The notes beneath the pieces were generated by a model. The model worked only from the letters and a program-made list of their open reading frames with translations. It did no database searches and was not told the origin of the DNA. This document shows, in pieces, positions 52,540-61,537 of a stretch of DNA of 64,000 bases. The DNA comes from Algibacter sp. (GTDB taxonomy: Bacteria > Bacteroidota > Bacteroidia > Flavobacteriales > Flavobacteriaceae). The first letter of the stretch is position 1, and every line of letters begins with the position of its first letter. The stretch covers positions 46,245-110,244 of the forward strand of contig NZ_JAQWOO010000045.1 in assembly GCF_029245835.1 (NCBI RefSeq). Direction: 5' to 3'. A program made the translations under genes and the position numbers.

Positions 52540-53546
52540 TATTTTGAGGGATTAACTCTGTAGTATAACACGACCATCATTAAGATAAAAACTAAGAGAA
52601 TGAGCACGGTATCGATAGCAAGTTTCCATTTTCTTTCACTTTTGAAAACAATTCCAGTAATACCAATTGCGGTAATTATAATAGTCCCGAGAATTGGGAC
52701 AATATGATTGGGACTTGTGTCCATTAATATTGGGCCTTTGAAGTATAATATATCGTCTAGGGCTAGTATGCCTATATTAAATATATTACTGCCAAATATG
52801 TTGCCTATAGCTAAGTCTATTGTTCCCATTCTAATGGCTGCTACAGAGACCACAATCTCAGGCAAAGATGTTGAACCAGCAAGAAACAATGTTCCAAAAA
52901 AGCTTTGACCTAAATTACTGGCTGTAGCGAGATGCTCACCAAAATAGGGCAATGCCATTGCAGCTAGCATTACAATTAAGGCATTTTTGATGTACTTTTG
53001 AATAACTTCTTTCTTGGTGTAGTTTTCTGTGTTTATATGCTGACTATGTGACCTATGTTTTTTCTCATACTTGTAGAGCACACGGATTGAAATAAAATAT
53101 AGCGTTAAGAATACAAGACTAGAGCCTCCTATCCAGCCAATTCTTCCATAAACTCCTGGCATTATAATCGCTAAGGCAACAAAGTTCAGCATTACAATAC
53201 TTAATGCTGCAACTATAACATGGCCGGGTTGTGCAACAGAAGTCAATGGTTTTTTTGGATTGTAAAAAAAATCCATGATAGATATAATAAGAATATTGAA
53301 TGCACAACTACCAACGAGATCACCAACAGCTAGATTTGGTGCATCAACAATAAGAACAGAACTCATGCCAGACATTAATTCGGGAATTGAGGTTACAGAA
53401 GCCATAAGTATAATGCCCATAAACATTTTTCCCCAACCCAACATTTCTGCCAAAATATCTCCATATTTTGCCAGCTTGGTGCCACTTATAAGTATGATGA
53501 GTGTACAGGCTATAAAACCAATAATATTTAAGTAGATATTGCCCAT
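52539..53546 (-). CDS. Calcium/sodium antiporter (CaCA family)
   Basis: 335 aa with about ten membrane helices. The two alpha-repeats are SIPELMSGMSSVL...LVGSCAFNILII and SLPEIVVSVAAIRMGTIDLAIGNIFGSNIFNIGI, carrying the ion-binding acidic and Asn residues. It would exchange Ca2+ for Na+ or H+. It shares a base with the ATPase start, and lies 134 nt after a Usp gene with a palindrome; no site lies immediately upstream. Confidence 0.9.
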   Translation of the reverse strand: MGNIYLNIIGFIACTLIILISGTKLAKYGDILAEMLGWGKMFMGIILMASVTSIPELMSGMSSVLIVDAPNLAVGDLVGSCAFNILIISIMDFFYNPKKPLTSVAQPGHVIVAALSIVMLNFVALAIIMPGVYGRIGWIGGSSLVFLTLYFISIRVLYKYEKKHRSHSQHINTENYTKKEVIQKYIKNALIVMLAAMALPYFGEHLATASNLGQSFFGTLFLAGSTSLPEIVVSVAAIRMGTIDLAIGNIFGSNIFNIGILALDDILYFKGPILMDTSPNHIVPILGTIIITAIGITGIVFKSERKWKLAIDTVLILLVFILMMVVLYYRVNPSK

Positions 53547-53680
53547 TATGTTTTTAAAGAAGTTTGTCTTATTTTTTTAGTCCACGCTTATATTTTCGCT
53601 ATCTGCTTCTTGAATGTTATCTCATAGTAACCTGATGAAAAAATGAGGGTTTTACGGTATTATTAAGATTTGAAAATTTA

Positions 53681-54517
53681 TTAATTAAAAAAATCACTAC
53701 TCTTTTGAAAAGTAAGTAGAGGTGTCTTGGTTTGAAATGCTGTGTTTTGAGTAACACTTTTTCGGAATAATTTCTCAAATAAGTTGGTGCGATGTGTAAA
53801 CATAATAACCATATCTGCATCGACATCTGCAATATACTGGTTGATGCCTTGCACGACAGAAGCAGCTTTAAGTGCTTTAACTTTTATTTTCTTATAGGAA
53901 AACAAAGTTCTAAGTCTTTTTTCCTGTTTTTGAAAATCCTCATCAACGTGGGTATTATCTTCATTAATATGCAAAATGTGAATCCAAGCGTTCATTAATT
54001 TTGCAAATGGTATCATGATTTCGAACTCTTCATCTAGATTTTCCAGATCACTTGAATACACAATATTACCGACACCTCTGTATCTTGCATATTCTGGGAT
54101 TGTTAGAACTGGAATGCTACTATGTTGAATAATACTAGCGGCATTGCTTCCTATAATTACTTTTTTTAAACCACTAGCTCCTTTGGTGCCAATACAAATG
54201 AAATCAATATTATTTTTTAGAGCAAAGGCTTCAACTTCTTTTTCTATTGAAGCGCCAGAAATAATTTTAGTGCTTATTTTAGGATTATGGCTATTTTCTT
54301 TTTTTATAGTTTTAATAAGTTCATTCATATCCTGCTCAGAACTCATTTTAATAGCCTCTTCAAGCTTTTTTGAACTAATGCGCGCCATTGTAGGTGTGCT
54401 TGTATCTATAACATGCAGTAATACAAGGTGTAGTTCAATATCTTTACTTAAGCCCACTGCATACTCAATGGCTATTATTGACAATGGTGAGAAATCTGTT
54501 GGTATCAAAATTTTCAT
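53681..54517 (-). CDS. Universal stress protein, two UspA domains
   Basis: 278 aa. First domain MKILIPTDFSPLSIIAIEYAV with ATP signature GTKGASGLKKVIIGSNAASI and PVLTIPE. Second domain degenerate (IVYSSDLENLDEEFEI). Upstream of the Ca2+ antiporter/ATPase pair; may be the operon head. Confidence 0.9.
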   Translation of the reverse strand: MKILIPTDFSPLSIIAIEYAVGLSKDIELHLVLLHVIDTSTPTMARISSKKLEEAIKMSSEQDMNELIKTIKKENSHNPKISTKIISGASIEKEVEAFALKNNIDFICIGTKGASGLKKVIIGSNAASIIQHSSIPVLTIPEYARYRGVGNIVYSSDLENLDEEFEIMIPFAKLMNAWIHILHINEDNTHVDEDFQKQEKRLRTLFSYKKIKVKALKAASVVQGINQYIADVDADMVIMFTHRTNLFEKLFRKSVTQNTAFQTKTPLLTFQKSSDFFN

Positions 54518-54536
54518 AACATACTTTTTTAGAACT

Positions 54537-54579
54537 TAAAAGTATTTTAATAAAAAAAAATACGCTATGATATTGGTCA
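54537..54579 (-). promoter_or_regulatory. Island palindrome and -7 box for Usp (53.7 kb)
   Basis: Site TGATATTGGTCA at 54568-54579, minus-strand -7 TACTTTTA (54544-54537), ATG 54517. Confidence 0.7.
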
Positions 54580-54620
54580 GTTCAAAACGAAGTATTAAAA
54601 AATAAACTATTTTTATTTGT

Positions 54621-55451
54621 TTACGAAAAAACAAGTACTGGAATATTTGTATGATTCACCATTTTTTTTGCCAGACTTCTATCAAAAATACGTTCAATAA
54701 AGCTTCTTTTTCTAGTGATTAAGCAGAGCATATCTGGTTTTGATTTTTCTAGAAATTCTAATAACTTGTCTTCTGCATCTTCACCATAAAGCAGTTCGAA
54801 ATGAAGTTTTTGATTGCTAACGACATGAGATATTTGACTCTCTAATTTTGAAATAAAATTTTGTTTTTCTTCTAAATCCTCTTCAAGTGTACTAATATGA
54901 ATCACCTTAAGTCTGGATTTGTAGTACTTTGTGATTTTTGTAATAAACTCAATACAGGTTTTATCTTTTATGTGGTAATCTGTTGCAAATACTATTTCAG
55001 ATAAGTTGTTGAATTTCGCCTTTTCTGGTATTGCCAAGACAATCGATTTTGGATTACGAATAGTTTGTGCAGCTAAGCTACCAAATATCTTATTCTCAAG
55101 ATTATTCTTGCCAATAGTACCCATTACAATCATAAGTGGATTTATATTCTCCATATAATCTTTAAGAAATAAGGTTCTTCCTTGTAAAATATCATAATCA
55201 CATTCTAGACCAAAGGACTCTATTTCTTTTTTTAGCTTTTTAAGCATTTGTTCTGCATACTCCTCTAATATTGTTATTGTATCTAAAAGGATGTTTGGGT
55301 TTTCTTCTGATGTTGCAATTCCACCAATCTCAATAGCATGTACTATTTTTATTTTACATTTTAAAGCTTTCCCCATAGCAATGACATAAGCCAATGCATT
55401 TTTTGCACAATCAGAAAAGTCAGTTGGATATACAATTAGTTTTGATTTCAT
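54621..55451 (-). CDS. Universal stress protein, tandem duplicate A
   Basis: 276 aa, two Usp domains. MKSKLIVYPTDFSDCAKNAL at the start; the ATP loop is changed to GTIGKNNLENKIFGSLAAQT. The protein is close to the next gene at 55666-56502 over its full length (visibly more than half of positions identical), so the two arose by local duplication. Each has its own promoter region. Confidence 0.9.
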   Translation of the reverse strand: MKSKLIVYPTDFSDCAKNALAYVIAMGKALKCKIKIVHAIEIGGIATSEENPNILLDTITILEEYAEQMLKKLKKEIESFGLECDYDILQGRTLFLKDYMENINPLMIVMGTIGKNNLENKIFGSLAAQTIRNPKSIVLAIPEKAKFNNLSEIVFATDYHIKDKTCIEFITKITKYYKSRLKVIHISTLEEDLEEKQNFISKLESQISHVVSNQKLHFELLYGEDAEDKLLEFLEKSKPDMLCLITRKRSFIERIFDRSLAKKMVNHTNIPVLVFS

Positions 55452-55501
55452 TTTCAGGATATTATTATTATTATTATTTCATTGGGGTATTTTTATTAGT
55501 A

Positions 55502-55544
55502 TAAAACTAACCCAATAGCAATCAATCTGCTATGATATTAATCA
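55502..55544 (-). promoter_or_regulatory. Island-type palindrome and -7 box for Usp duplicate A
   Basis: Site TGATATTAATCA at 55533-55544, -7 TAGTTTTA (55509-55502), ATG 55451. A second, partial site TAATATGGGTCA is at 55652-55663, near the stop of the upstream Usp. Confidence 0.65.
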
Positions 55545-55665
55545 GTACGATATAAGTATATGAAAACTTAAAATGTTTGGATGCTCAAATTCTAAAAACA
55601 ATATTTCAAAAAGTTTATTTAAACAAAAAATGAACCGATAATTATAAATAGTTAATATGGGTCAG

Positions 55666-56502
55666 TTACGAAAAAACAAGTACTGGAGTATTTGTGTGAT
55701 TCACCATTTTCTTTGCCATGCTTTTATCGAAAAGGCGTTCAATGAAGTTTCGTTTCCTAGTGATTAGACAAAGCATATCTGGATTTGCGTTTTCTAAAAA
55801 TTCTAATAATTTATCTTCTGGATCATCAGCATTAAGGAGTTTGAGATAAAGTTTTTGATTGCTAAATACTTGAGATATTTCATCCTTTAACTTTAAAAGG
55901 AAATTTTGCTTTTCTTTTAAATTTTCGTGAGGTTCACATATATGAATAACCTCAAGACTGGCTTCGTAGTATTTTGTTATTTTCGTAATGAACTCTATAC
56001 AGGTTTTGTCTTTTGTGTGATAATCTGTAGCGAAGACTATTTGCGATAAATTATTGAACTTAGCTTTTTCCGGTACTACCAAGACAATGGATTTTGTATT
56101 ACGAATTATTTTAGAGGTTTGGCTACCAAATATCTTATTCTCCAAACCACTTTTGCCTATAGTGCCCATAACTATCATAAGAGGGTTTATATCCTCCATA
56201 TATTCTTTTAGAAATAAAGTTCTGCCTTGAATAATGTCGTATTCGCATTCTAAACCACATATTTGTATTTCATTTTTTAACTTTATTAATTTCCTTTCAG
56301 CTTCCTCCTCGATTAATGTGATTTTCTCTAGAAGGGCAACAGCTATTGGATTGTTTTTCGCAGAACCAAGTGAAGCCATTTCCATAGAATGAACAATTCT
56401 TATTTTGGATTTTAGTGCTTTACCCATAGCAATGACATAAGGCATTGCGTTCTTTGAACAGTAAGAGAAGTCTGTTGGGTAAACAATTAGTTTTGATTTC
56501 AC
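55666..56502 (-). CDS. Universal stress protein, tandem duplicate B
   Basis: 278 aa, near-copy of the 54.6-kb gene (MKSKLIVYPTDFSYCSKNAM; GTIGKSGLENKIFGSQTSKI). The region just upstream (56503-56600) lacks a full palindrome. Only TGACC remains on the minus strand (GGTCA at 56588-56592), so this copy may have lost direct control. Confidence 0.9.
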   Translation of the reverse strand: MKSKLIVYPTDFSYCSKNAMPYVIAMGKALKSKIRIVHSMEMASLGSAKNNPIAVALLEKITLIEEEAERKLIKLKNEIQICGLECEYDIIQGRTLFLKEYMEDINPLMIVMGTIGKSGLENKIFGSQTSKIIRNTKSIVLVVPEKAKFNNLSQIVFATDYHTKDKTCIEFITKITKYYEASLEVIHICEPHENLKEKQNFLLKLKDEISQVFSNQKLYLKLLNADDPEDKLLEFLENANPDMLCLITRKRNFIERLFDKSMAKKMVNHTNTPVLVFS

Positions 56503-56600
56503 TTTTACTAGTTTTAATATGTGGTTTCTTTAATATTACAATTTCAAGATTCATTACTATAAAATTTACATTCTACAATAACAAAGTGGTCATTATCTTT

Positions 56601-57440
56601 TTAATTTCTTAAATCATGTAATGCCAAAACAGGAACAACAGAATGATAACCAAGATTTTTTGCCATGGTTTTGGACAAAAGATTTCTAAAAAAGTTATGT
56701 TTTTTGTTGATAAAAACAACCATATCACTATTTCGACTTTCAACAAAAGAATTAACAGCTATTTGCACATTTTTATTATTTAAAGTATGGAATGAGTACT
56801 GTAATCCTTCAAAATAATCCTTTAAACGGTTCTGATTATTGAGTTGGTCTTCATCAAGCCCTTCATCTTTATCTAGTACATTTAAAACGCTAATCGCTGC
56901 TTTGGTAATTTTTGCAATATCTACCAAAATCTGAAAATCGTGTTTTTTGTAATGCAAGCTGTAGCTGGTAGGGAAAACAATGTCCTTAATCTCTTTAAAT
57001 CTTGCTTTTGATGGGATAGCCATTACTGGGCAGTTTCTTATTTTTTCCATAGCGAGTACTGTCTGGCTTCCATAAATATCAATACTAGAATCTGTGGCTC
57101 CTTTAGTACCCATAATTACTATATCTATATCTCTTTTATCTACTATATCGGTCATTATGTCCACTAAAGAGCCACATTCTGATACCATATGGAACTTATG
57201 ATTGATAGACTCATCAGTCACAGATAGTCTTTCAAGAATATTGGACAATCCAGCAATTGATTTCTTTTTAGACTCCTCTAAATCTCTAGCTAGAGCAAGT
57301 TCCATCGTGTAAGCTTCTATGCTGTAGGTGTTCAAAATATAGAACTCGCAAACTTCATCTCTAAACAAATTAATGGCATAATCTATAGCGTTTTGTGCAT
57401 TTCTTGAAAAATCCGTTGGTAATAGTAATCTCCGTTTCAT
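56601..57440 (-). CDS. Universal stress protein, two UspA domains
   Basis: 279 aa. MKRRLLLPTDFSRNAQNAID at the start, ATP-signature-like GTKGATDSSIDIYGSQTVLA and PVMAIP; second domain IVFPTSYSLHYKKHDF. More diverged from the other four. Right-most Usp of the run; the promoter has a palindrome at 57491. Confidence 0.9.
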   Translation of the reverse strand: MKRRLLLPTDFSRNAQNAIDYAINLFRDEVCEFYILNTYSIEAYTMELALARDLEESKKKSIAGLSNILERLSVTDESINHKFHMVSECGSLVDIMTDIVDKRDIDIVIMGTKGATDSSIDIYGSQTVLAMEKIRNCPVMAIPSKARFKEIKDIVFPTSYSLHYKKHDFQILVDIAKITKAAISVLNVLDKDEGLDEDQLNNQNRLKDYFEGLQYSFHTLNNKNVQIAVNSFVESRNSDMVVFINKKHNFFRNLLSKTMAKNLGYHSVVPVLALHDLRN

Positions 57441-57459
57441 AATATATGTTTTATACGGT

Positions 57460-57502
57460 TAAATCTATTTTTAATTCAAAATTTTCGCAATGATATTTAT
57501 CA
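57460..57502 (-). promoter_or_regulatory. Island-type palindrome and -7 box for Usp (56.6 kb)
   Basis: Site TGATATTTATCA at 57491-57502, minus-strand -7 TAGATTTA (57467-57460), ATG 57440. Confidence 0.65.
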
Positions 57503-57524
57503 GTCAAATCTACAGAGCCAGGAT

Positions 57525-57799
57525 TTGCCCATTACTAAGTATTCTAAAGAACATATTGAACTTTATCAAAACCTAGGAAAGCTATTTTACGCCATTACTG
57601 TTTCGGACAATAAAATAGAATCACAAGAATATTATAAGGTTATTGAAATGGTCAAGATAATGAAGGTAAAGACGCTACATTTACAAATATTTGCCCAGGT
57701 TTTGAGAGCAGAACTTATAGAAATGAGACTATTGCAGAAAGTTTAAAAGCAATTGAAGGAAAATCAATTTCTATTTGTGATTGTAGACGTTTGAAGTAG
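57525..57799 (+). pseudogene. TerB-like fragment
   Basis: HIELYQNLGKLFYAITVSDNKIESQEYYKVIE is the first helix-loop-helix of a TerB-like protein, with no ATG in front (only TTG 57525). After about 45 residues the sequence changes to an unrelated stretch (NEGKDATFTNICPGFESRTY) in another frame, ending at 57799. It looks like the join of two gene remnants by deletion. Confidence 0.5.
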
Positions 57800-57845
57800 C
57801 AAAACGCTTTTTATTTTTTTTGAAAGAATAATAGCGGAAGTGCGT

Positions 57846-58988
57846 TTATACCTTTCCATAAACTGGAACGATGTAACTTCCATTTAAAAAGGGTTTTGTA
57901 TCAATCTCACTTTGCAGCAGAACACCTTTGTAAGAAGATTCAAGAAGTAATTGAGCAGATTGTATTAAGGGTACGGCAGTTGTTGTTTGGATGGCACGCA
58001 ATTGATGGTTCCCTACTTTTTGAGGTCGTATTTGCTTTGAAACTTCTTGTCTACGCAATATGCCATTAACATCTTTACCTTGCACAGCGGCATATAAAAT
58101 GATTTGGTCGTCTTCAATATGTGGAATATGATTTTCCATAATGAGCTGTAGGGCTTCAATAGGATTTTCAGTCGTGTTTAGCTTATTAATTTGTTCTTCT
58201 ATCCAAGCATAATGTCCTTGATGTCTTAAGGTTTTATAATCGAGTGATTGAACCTTTTTAGCTAATGCATCAGGCAAGTTGGCCGCACCTCCTGAAGTCA
58301 GGTCTTCTTCATAGATAATGCCATCAATTATAATAGTTGCACGTTCTGATAGAGATGGAAGTTTTGTTTTCTTAAAATTTCTAATAACTTCAGCCTCTTT
58401 AATATATTCTGTTGCTACACCTACAGGACTCCAAGTGAACCCATAATAATAAGGCGGTACAGCATTTTTAGTAAGTGCACCAACTTTAAACTCTAAGGCA
58501 TCTACTTTTTTTACTTTATAATCACTACAAAATTCTTTATAGAGATGATTTGCCAATACATTGATATAGCCTGGTGCGAGACCTGTTTGTAATATAAAAC
58601 CTGTTGTTGCATCTTTTGCTAATTGTTTAATTTCTTCGGTCTCTGCAACATACTCTGTAAGGTTGGCGTAGTGCATATTAAAATCTTTGGCAAAGCGAGC
58701 TATTTTGGGTGCTTGGGTTCCTGGTAAGCAGTCTAAAATTATATCTCCTTGTTTAAATATGCTTTCCATTTCTTTAAAAACACCCTCTTCAGCAAGATGA
58801 AATGCTTTAATTGAGCAAGGTTTGGTAATACCATCTTTAATCCAATCCACTAGGTTTTGGGCTTTATCGAGCGTTCTGTTACCAATAAATATAGTAGGTG
58901 GCACTTTACTCCATTCTGCGAGTATTAACCCAACAGCTTGGGCAATTCCTCCAGCTCCTGCAATTATGATATTGTGATGCTTATTCAT
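57846..58988 (-). CDS. Saccharopine dehydrogenase-like oxidoreductase
   Basis: 380 aa. Rossmann start HNIIIAGAGGIAQAVGLILAEW, then IILDCLPGTQAPKIARFA and LQTGLAPGYINVLANHLY, as in saccharopine-dehydrogenase/lysine-ketoglutarate-reductase-type proteins. The substrate is unknown. No palindrome upstream; the 272-nt gap after it (58989-59260) shows nothing I recognise. Confidence 0.78.
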   Translation of the reverse strand: MNKHHNIIIAGAGGIAQAVGLILAEWSKVPPTIFIGNRTLDKAQNLVDWIKDGITKPCSIKAFHLAEEGVFKEMESIFKQGDIILDCLPGTQAPKIARFAKDFNMHYANLTEYVAETEEIKQLAKDATTGFILQTGLAPGYINVLANHLYKEFCSDYKVKKVDALEFKVGALTKNAVPPYYYGFTWSPVGVATEYIKEAEVIRNFKKTKLPSLSERATIIIDGIIYEEDLTSGGAANLPDALAKKVQSLDYKTLRHQGHYAWIEEQINKLNTTENPIEALQLIMENHIPHIEDDQIILYAAVQGKDVNGILRRQEVSKQIRPQKVGNHQLRAIQTTTAVPLIQSAQLLLESSYKGVLLQSEIDTKPFLNGSYIVPVYGKV

Positions 58989-59260
58989 ATAAGAAAGATA
59001 ATACTTTGTGTGTTTTATTTACCTAAATTTATATTGTATTTTTTCGAATAGTTTATCCATTGATTATTTTACGGTAAACCAACTTCTCGGAACTCGCAAT
59101 TATGTTTTAGCACTAGTTGTTGAATTCTTTTTAAACCAAAGCGCAAGATCCTGTTTACAAAACTAACTTATACATCTCTTATAAACCATTTATTACATTC
59201 CATTGCCTAATGTTTTATAATCGATTACTAAAAGCTTATTTATATTGATTTCCAAAGCAT

Positions 59261-59953
59261 TTAGTTTTGCTGTTTCGAATCTTTTGACATTCTAAAAAAC
59301 TCACTGCAAGAACTATCAAACAGTAAACCTTGTTTTAAGATTTGATTAAATTCCTTTTGTGTTGGTGCTATTTTTATCTGTCTTATTTTATTGCTTTCGC
59401 TGTAGTTTGTTTGTTCTATATCTGTTATTTCTTTAAGTAGCTCAAAGTCTTCTGGTATTTCTGCTTTAGCTATAGTAAGTATGTTTTTTTGTTCTAGAGA
59501 GAGTACTTTTACTTCCCAAGATGCATCATCTAACTTATTATTTATTATAAGATGCCCTTTAAATAATTTTGCAACATGGTCTGTCGCCATATTGAATAAG
59601 GTGTCATTTAAGGTTAATTGTGAGATAATAGAATCATTTTTAAGCTGCGATGGAAATGATTGATTGAGCTCTTTTAAATAAAGCTTTCCGTTAACAAATG
59701 AAATATCTGGATTGGAATCGACTTCAGGTTTTGTTAAGGTGGTTTCAAATTCTAAAGCTTTATAAATGGTTTTGTCGTTTACAATTAGGGTTACACTATC
59801 TGTTTTACACCAATACATACCACGATATTGTTTTGGAATAGTTGCTAATTCTTTTTTGCCATGAGGTTGAGGTTCTGAAAATACGACAGGAGGTTGACAG
59901 GCATGTATAATTATAAGGTTAAGAACTAAAAATATAAATTCTGAAAGTTTCAT
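59261..59953 (-). CDS. Hypothetical lipoprotein
   Basis: 230 aa from ATG 59953, lipobox LIIIHACQPP. The mature part has PKQYRGMYWCKTDSVTLIVND near residue 40, and many Leu/Ile/Asn beta strands, resembling other Bacteroidetes lipoproteins. It follows the hibernation-factor pseudogene on the same strand by 34 nt after the old stop. Confidence 0.65.
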   Translation of the reverse strand: MKLSEFIFLVLNLIIIHACQPPVVFSEPQPHGKKELATIPKQYRGMYWCKTDSVTLIVNDKTIYKALEFETTLTKPEVDSNPDISFVNGKLYLKELNQSFPSQLKNDSIISQLTLNDTLFNMATDHVAKLFKGHLIINNKLDDASWEVKVLSLEQKNILTIAKAEIPEDFELLKEITDIEQTNYSESNKIRQIKIAPTQKEFNQILKQGLLFDSSCSEFFRMSKDSKQQN

Positions 59954-59987
59954 TATCATTTTTTTAGAGACGTTTGTAGTGGTGGGT

Positions 59988-60287
59988 TTAATACGTTTTC
60001 ATATCATCTTTCTTAGTTTTCAATTGTTTTTCCAAATCTCTGATTGTTTCTTAAACTGCTGCTTCAAAACTCTCTTCATTTGAAGACGCAAATATTCTGG
60101 GACCAGGAACGCTTAATCGTATATCACATATTTTACCTTTGCCATAAGTCCCTTTGTCTTCTTTAAAAAACACATCGGCTCTTATAATCCAGTCGAACTT
60201 TTTACCAAGATTTTCCAGTTTTTCTATGACTAGGGACTCTGAAGATTCCCTAATTGGGGTTTGAATAAATTGAATGATGTATTCCAT
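59988..60287 (-). pseudogene. hpf: Ribosome hibernation promoting factor (HPF/RaiA) with a nonsense codon
   Basis: ATG 60287 starts the HPF fold (QFIQTPIRESSESLVIEKLE, then KKFDWIIRADVFFKED, CDIRLSVPGPRIFASS and NEESFEAAV). A TAA at 60051-60053 ends it at 78 residues. The same frame continues as ETIRDLEKQLKTKKDDMKTY to a stop at 59988, exactly the expected HPF tail. The lesion is a single change from a Lys codon (AAA) to TAA. The truncated protein lacks most of the last helix, which packs on the fold; it may or may not still bind the ribosome. Confidence 0.82.
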
Positions 60288-60316
60288 AACTTTCTTTAAT
60301 TCAGATTAGTAGTTTA

Positions 60317-61471
60317 CTAATATCTATAGAGTGCGTTTATTTTTGAATATGGATTTGGCATGTCGTCTTTTTCGAGCAAGTAGACCTTTCCATCTTGTAA
60401 AAAAGTTTTTATTGCAGCCATATTTAATAGAGAAACGTTTGTTTTTTCAAGATTTTTACGTATTTCTACTTTCTCTTTTTTAGTATGGTAAATACCAAAT
60501 ATATCTTCTCTATTTTCGATAAAAAGGGTGTCTATTTTACCATGAAATGCTGCTGGTACAATCTGTTTGATATCTGATGATGTTTTTCCTTTACCTTCAT
60601 ATTGTTTAAAGGCTTCTATTTTTTCTTTTCGCTCTTCATCAAAAACAGGTGCCATCATCTCCCAAGCTATTTCATGTAACAAAAATTTATCTGTTTCTAC
60701 AGGATCATTGGTAATATGATTTTTTTGTAGGTGTTTATAGGTGTTTACCTTTTTATAAATTGAAAATAAATAATCCTGACTTGCAATTAGCATTGGCAAT
60801 TTTTTATCATTGAGTATAGTCATAAGCCCTTTATCTATAGCTCTAAAATGCCTTGTTATTTCGTTTTTTCGGGCTCTATCAGATTCTGCGTGACCATGAA
60901 AGGTAGCTGCTCCATAACCTTCTTTTTGTGTTCTGAATTGTAGATTTTTTTCTTCATAATCATAACCTACGCTTTCTTCCAAACGAGCAGGAATTAGGTC
61001 ATTGACGATAACATCTGTTATGCTGTGTCTGGTCATTTCATATAACTTTACATCCTCCAATTCCAAGGTTAGTAGATAAAAAGAACCATCTCCCACAAAC
61101 ATTGGCATTAAAGGACTTAGATAAAATGAGTTTGCAACATAATTAAAGGCTTCAAAACGGACTGGAACAGTAAATGCTTTAAAAAAGCTTTTGGATAAAA
61201 AGATGGCTAAACCATCTGATTGGTATCTCCAAAATCCTGTGTTATCAATCAATTGCTGAATTGGGTGTACTAAATCGTCGATTTCTTTTACACTCAATTC
61301 TTCCTTGCCTAATTTGGTTTTAACCGCTTTTAGCTCATTTTTTAAGGCTTTTGCATCTAGTTTTTCAATCACTTCTTTCCCTGCTCGGTGTGTTGGAATA
61401 AAAATCGAAATACAAAAGGCACTATGAATACTTGATAGTTGCTCTATATCTTGTTTGGTAAGTATTGCCAT
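60317..61471 (-). CDS. eRF1-like protein of the baeRF class
   Basis: 384 aa. SIFIPTHRAGKE, DGLAIFLSKSFFKAFTVPVRFE, LSPLMPMFVGDGSFYLLTLE, GYGAATFHGHAES and DIKQIVPAAFHGKIDTLFIE match the bacterial-archaeal eRF1-like (baeRF) pattern; the second and third domains are clear. Such proteins are proposed to act on stalled or hibernating ribosomes. It heads the operon with HPF 29 nt downstream. Together they suggest ribosome control in stasis. It has a well-spaced palindrome. Confidence 0.72.
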   Translation of the reverse strand: MAILTKQDIEQLSSIHSAFCISIFIPTHRAGKEVIEKLDAKALKNELKAVKTKLGKEELSVKEIDDLVHPIQQLIDNTGFWRYQSDGLAIFLSKSFFKAFTVPVRFEAFNYVANSFYLSPLMPMFVGDGSFYLLTLELEDVKLYEMTRHSITDVIVNDLIPARLEESVGYDYEEKNLQFRTQKEGYGAATFHGHAESDRARKNEITRHFRAIDKGLMTILNDKKLPMLIASQDYLFSIYKKVNTYKHLQKNHITNDPVETDKFLLHEIAWEMMAPVFDEERKEKIEAFKQYEGKGKTSSDIKQIVPAAFHGKIDTLFIENREDIFGIYHTKKEKVEIRKNLEKTNVSLLNMAAIKTFLQDGKVYLLEKDDMPNPYSKINALYRY

Positions 61472-61494
61472 TTATCTGTTTTTTGTTTATTATT

Positions 61495-61537
61495 CAATAA
61501 TACAGACTTTCGAAACTTATAACAATGATGTAGGTCA
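61495..61537 (-). promoter_or_regulatory. Island palindrome and -7 box for the baeRF-HPF operon
   Basis: Site TGATGTAGGTCA at 61526-61537 (minus strand TGACCTACATCA), -7 TATTATTG (61502-61495), ATG 61471. It is the right-most site of the regulon. Confidence 0.7.

Noticed and set aside
53547..53680. Island palindrome upstream of the Ca/Na antiporter
   Set aside because: No TGA-N6-TCA with a spaced -7 box is present; the pair probably depends on read-through from the Usp gene or on another promoter.
55652..55663. TAATATGGGTCA as a further full regulon site
   Set aside because: First half is degraded and it lies next to a stop codon, about 200 bp before the next gene, without a spaced -7 box that I could confirm.
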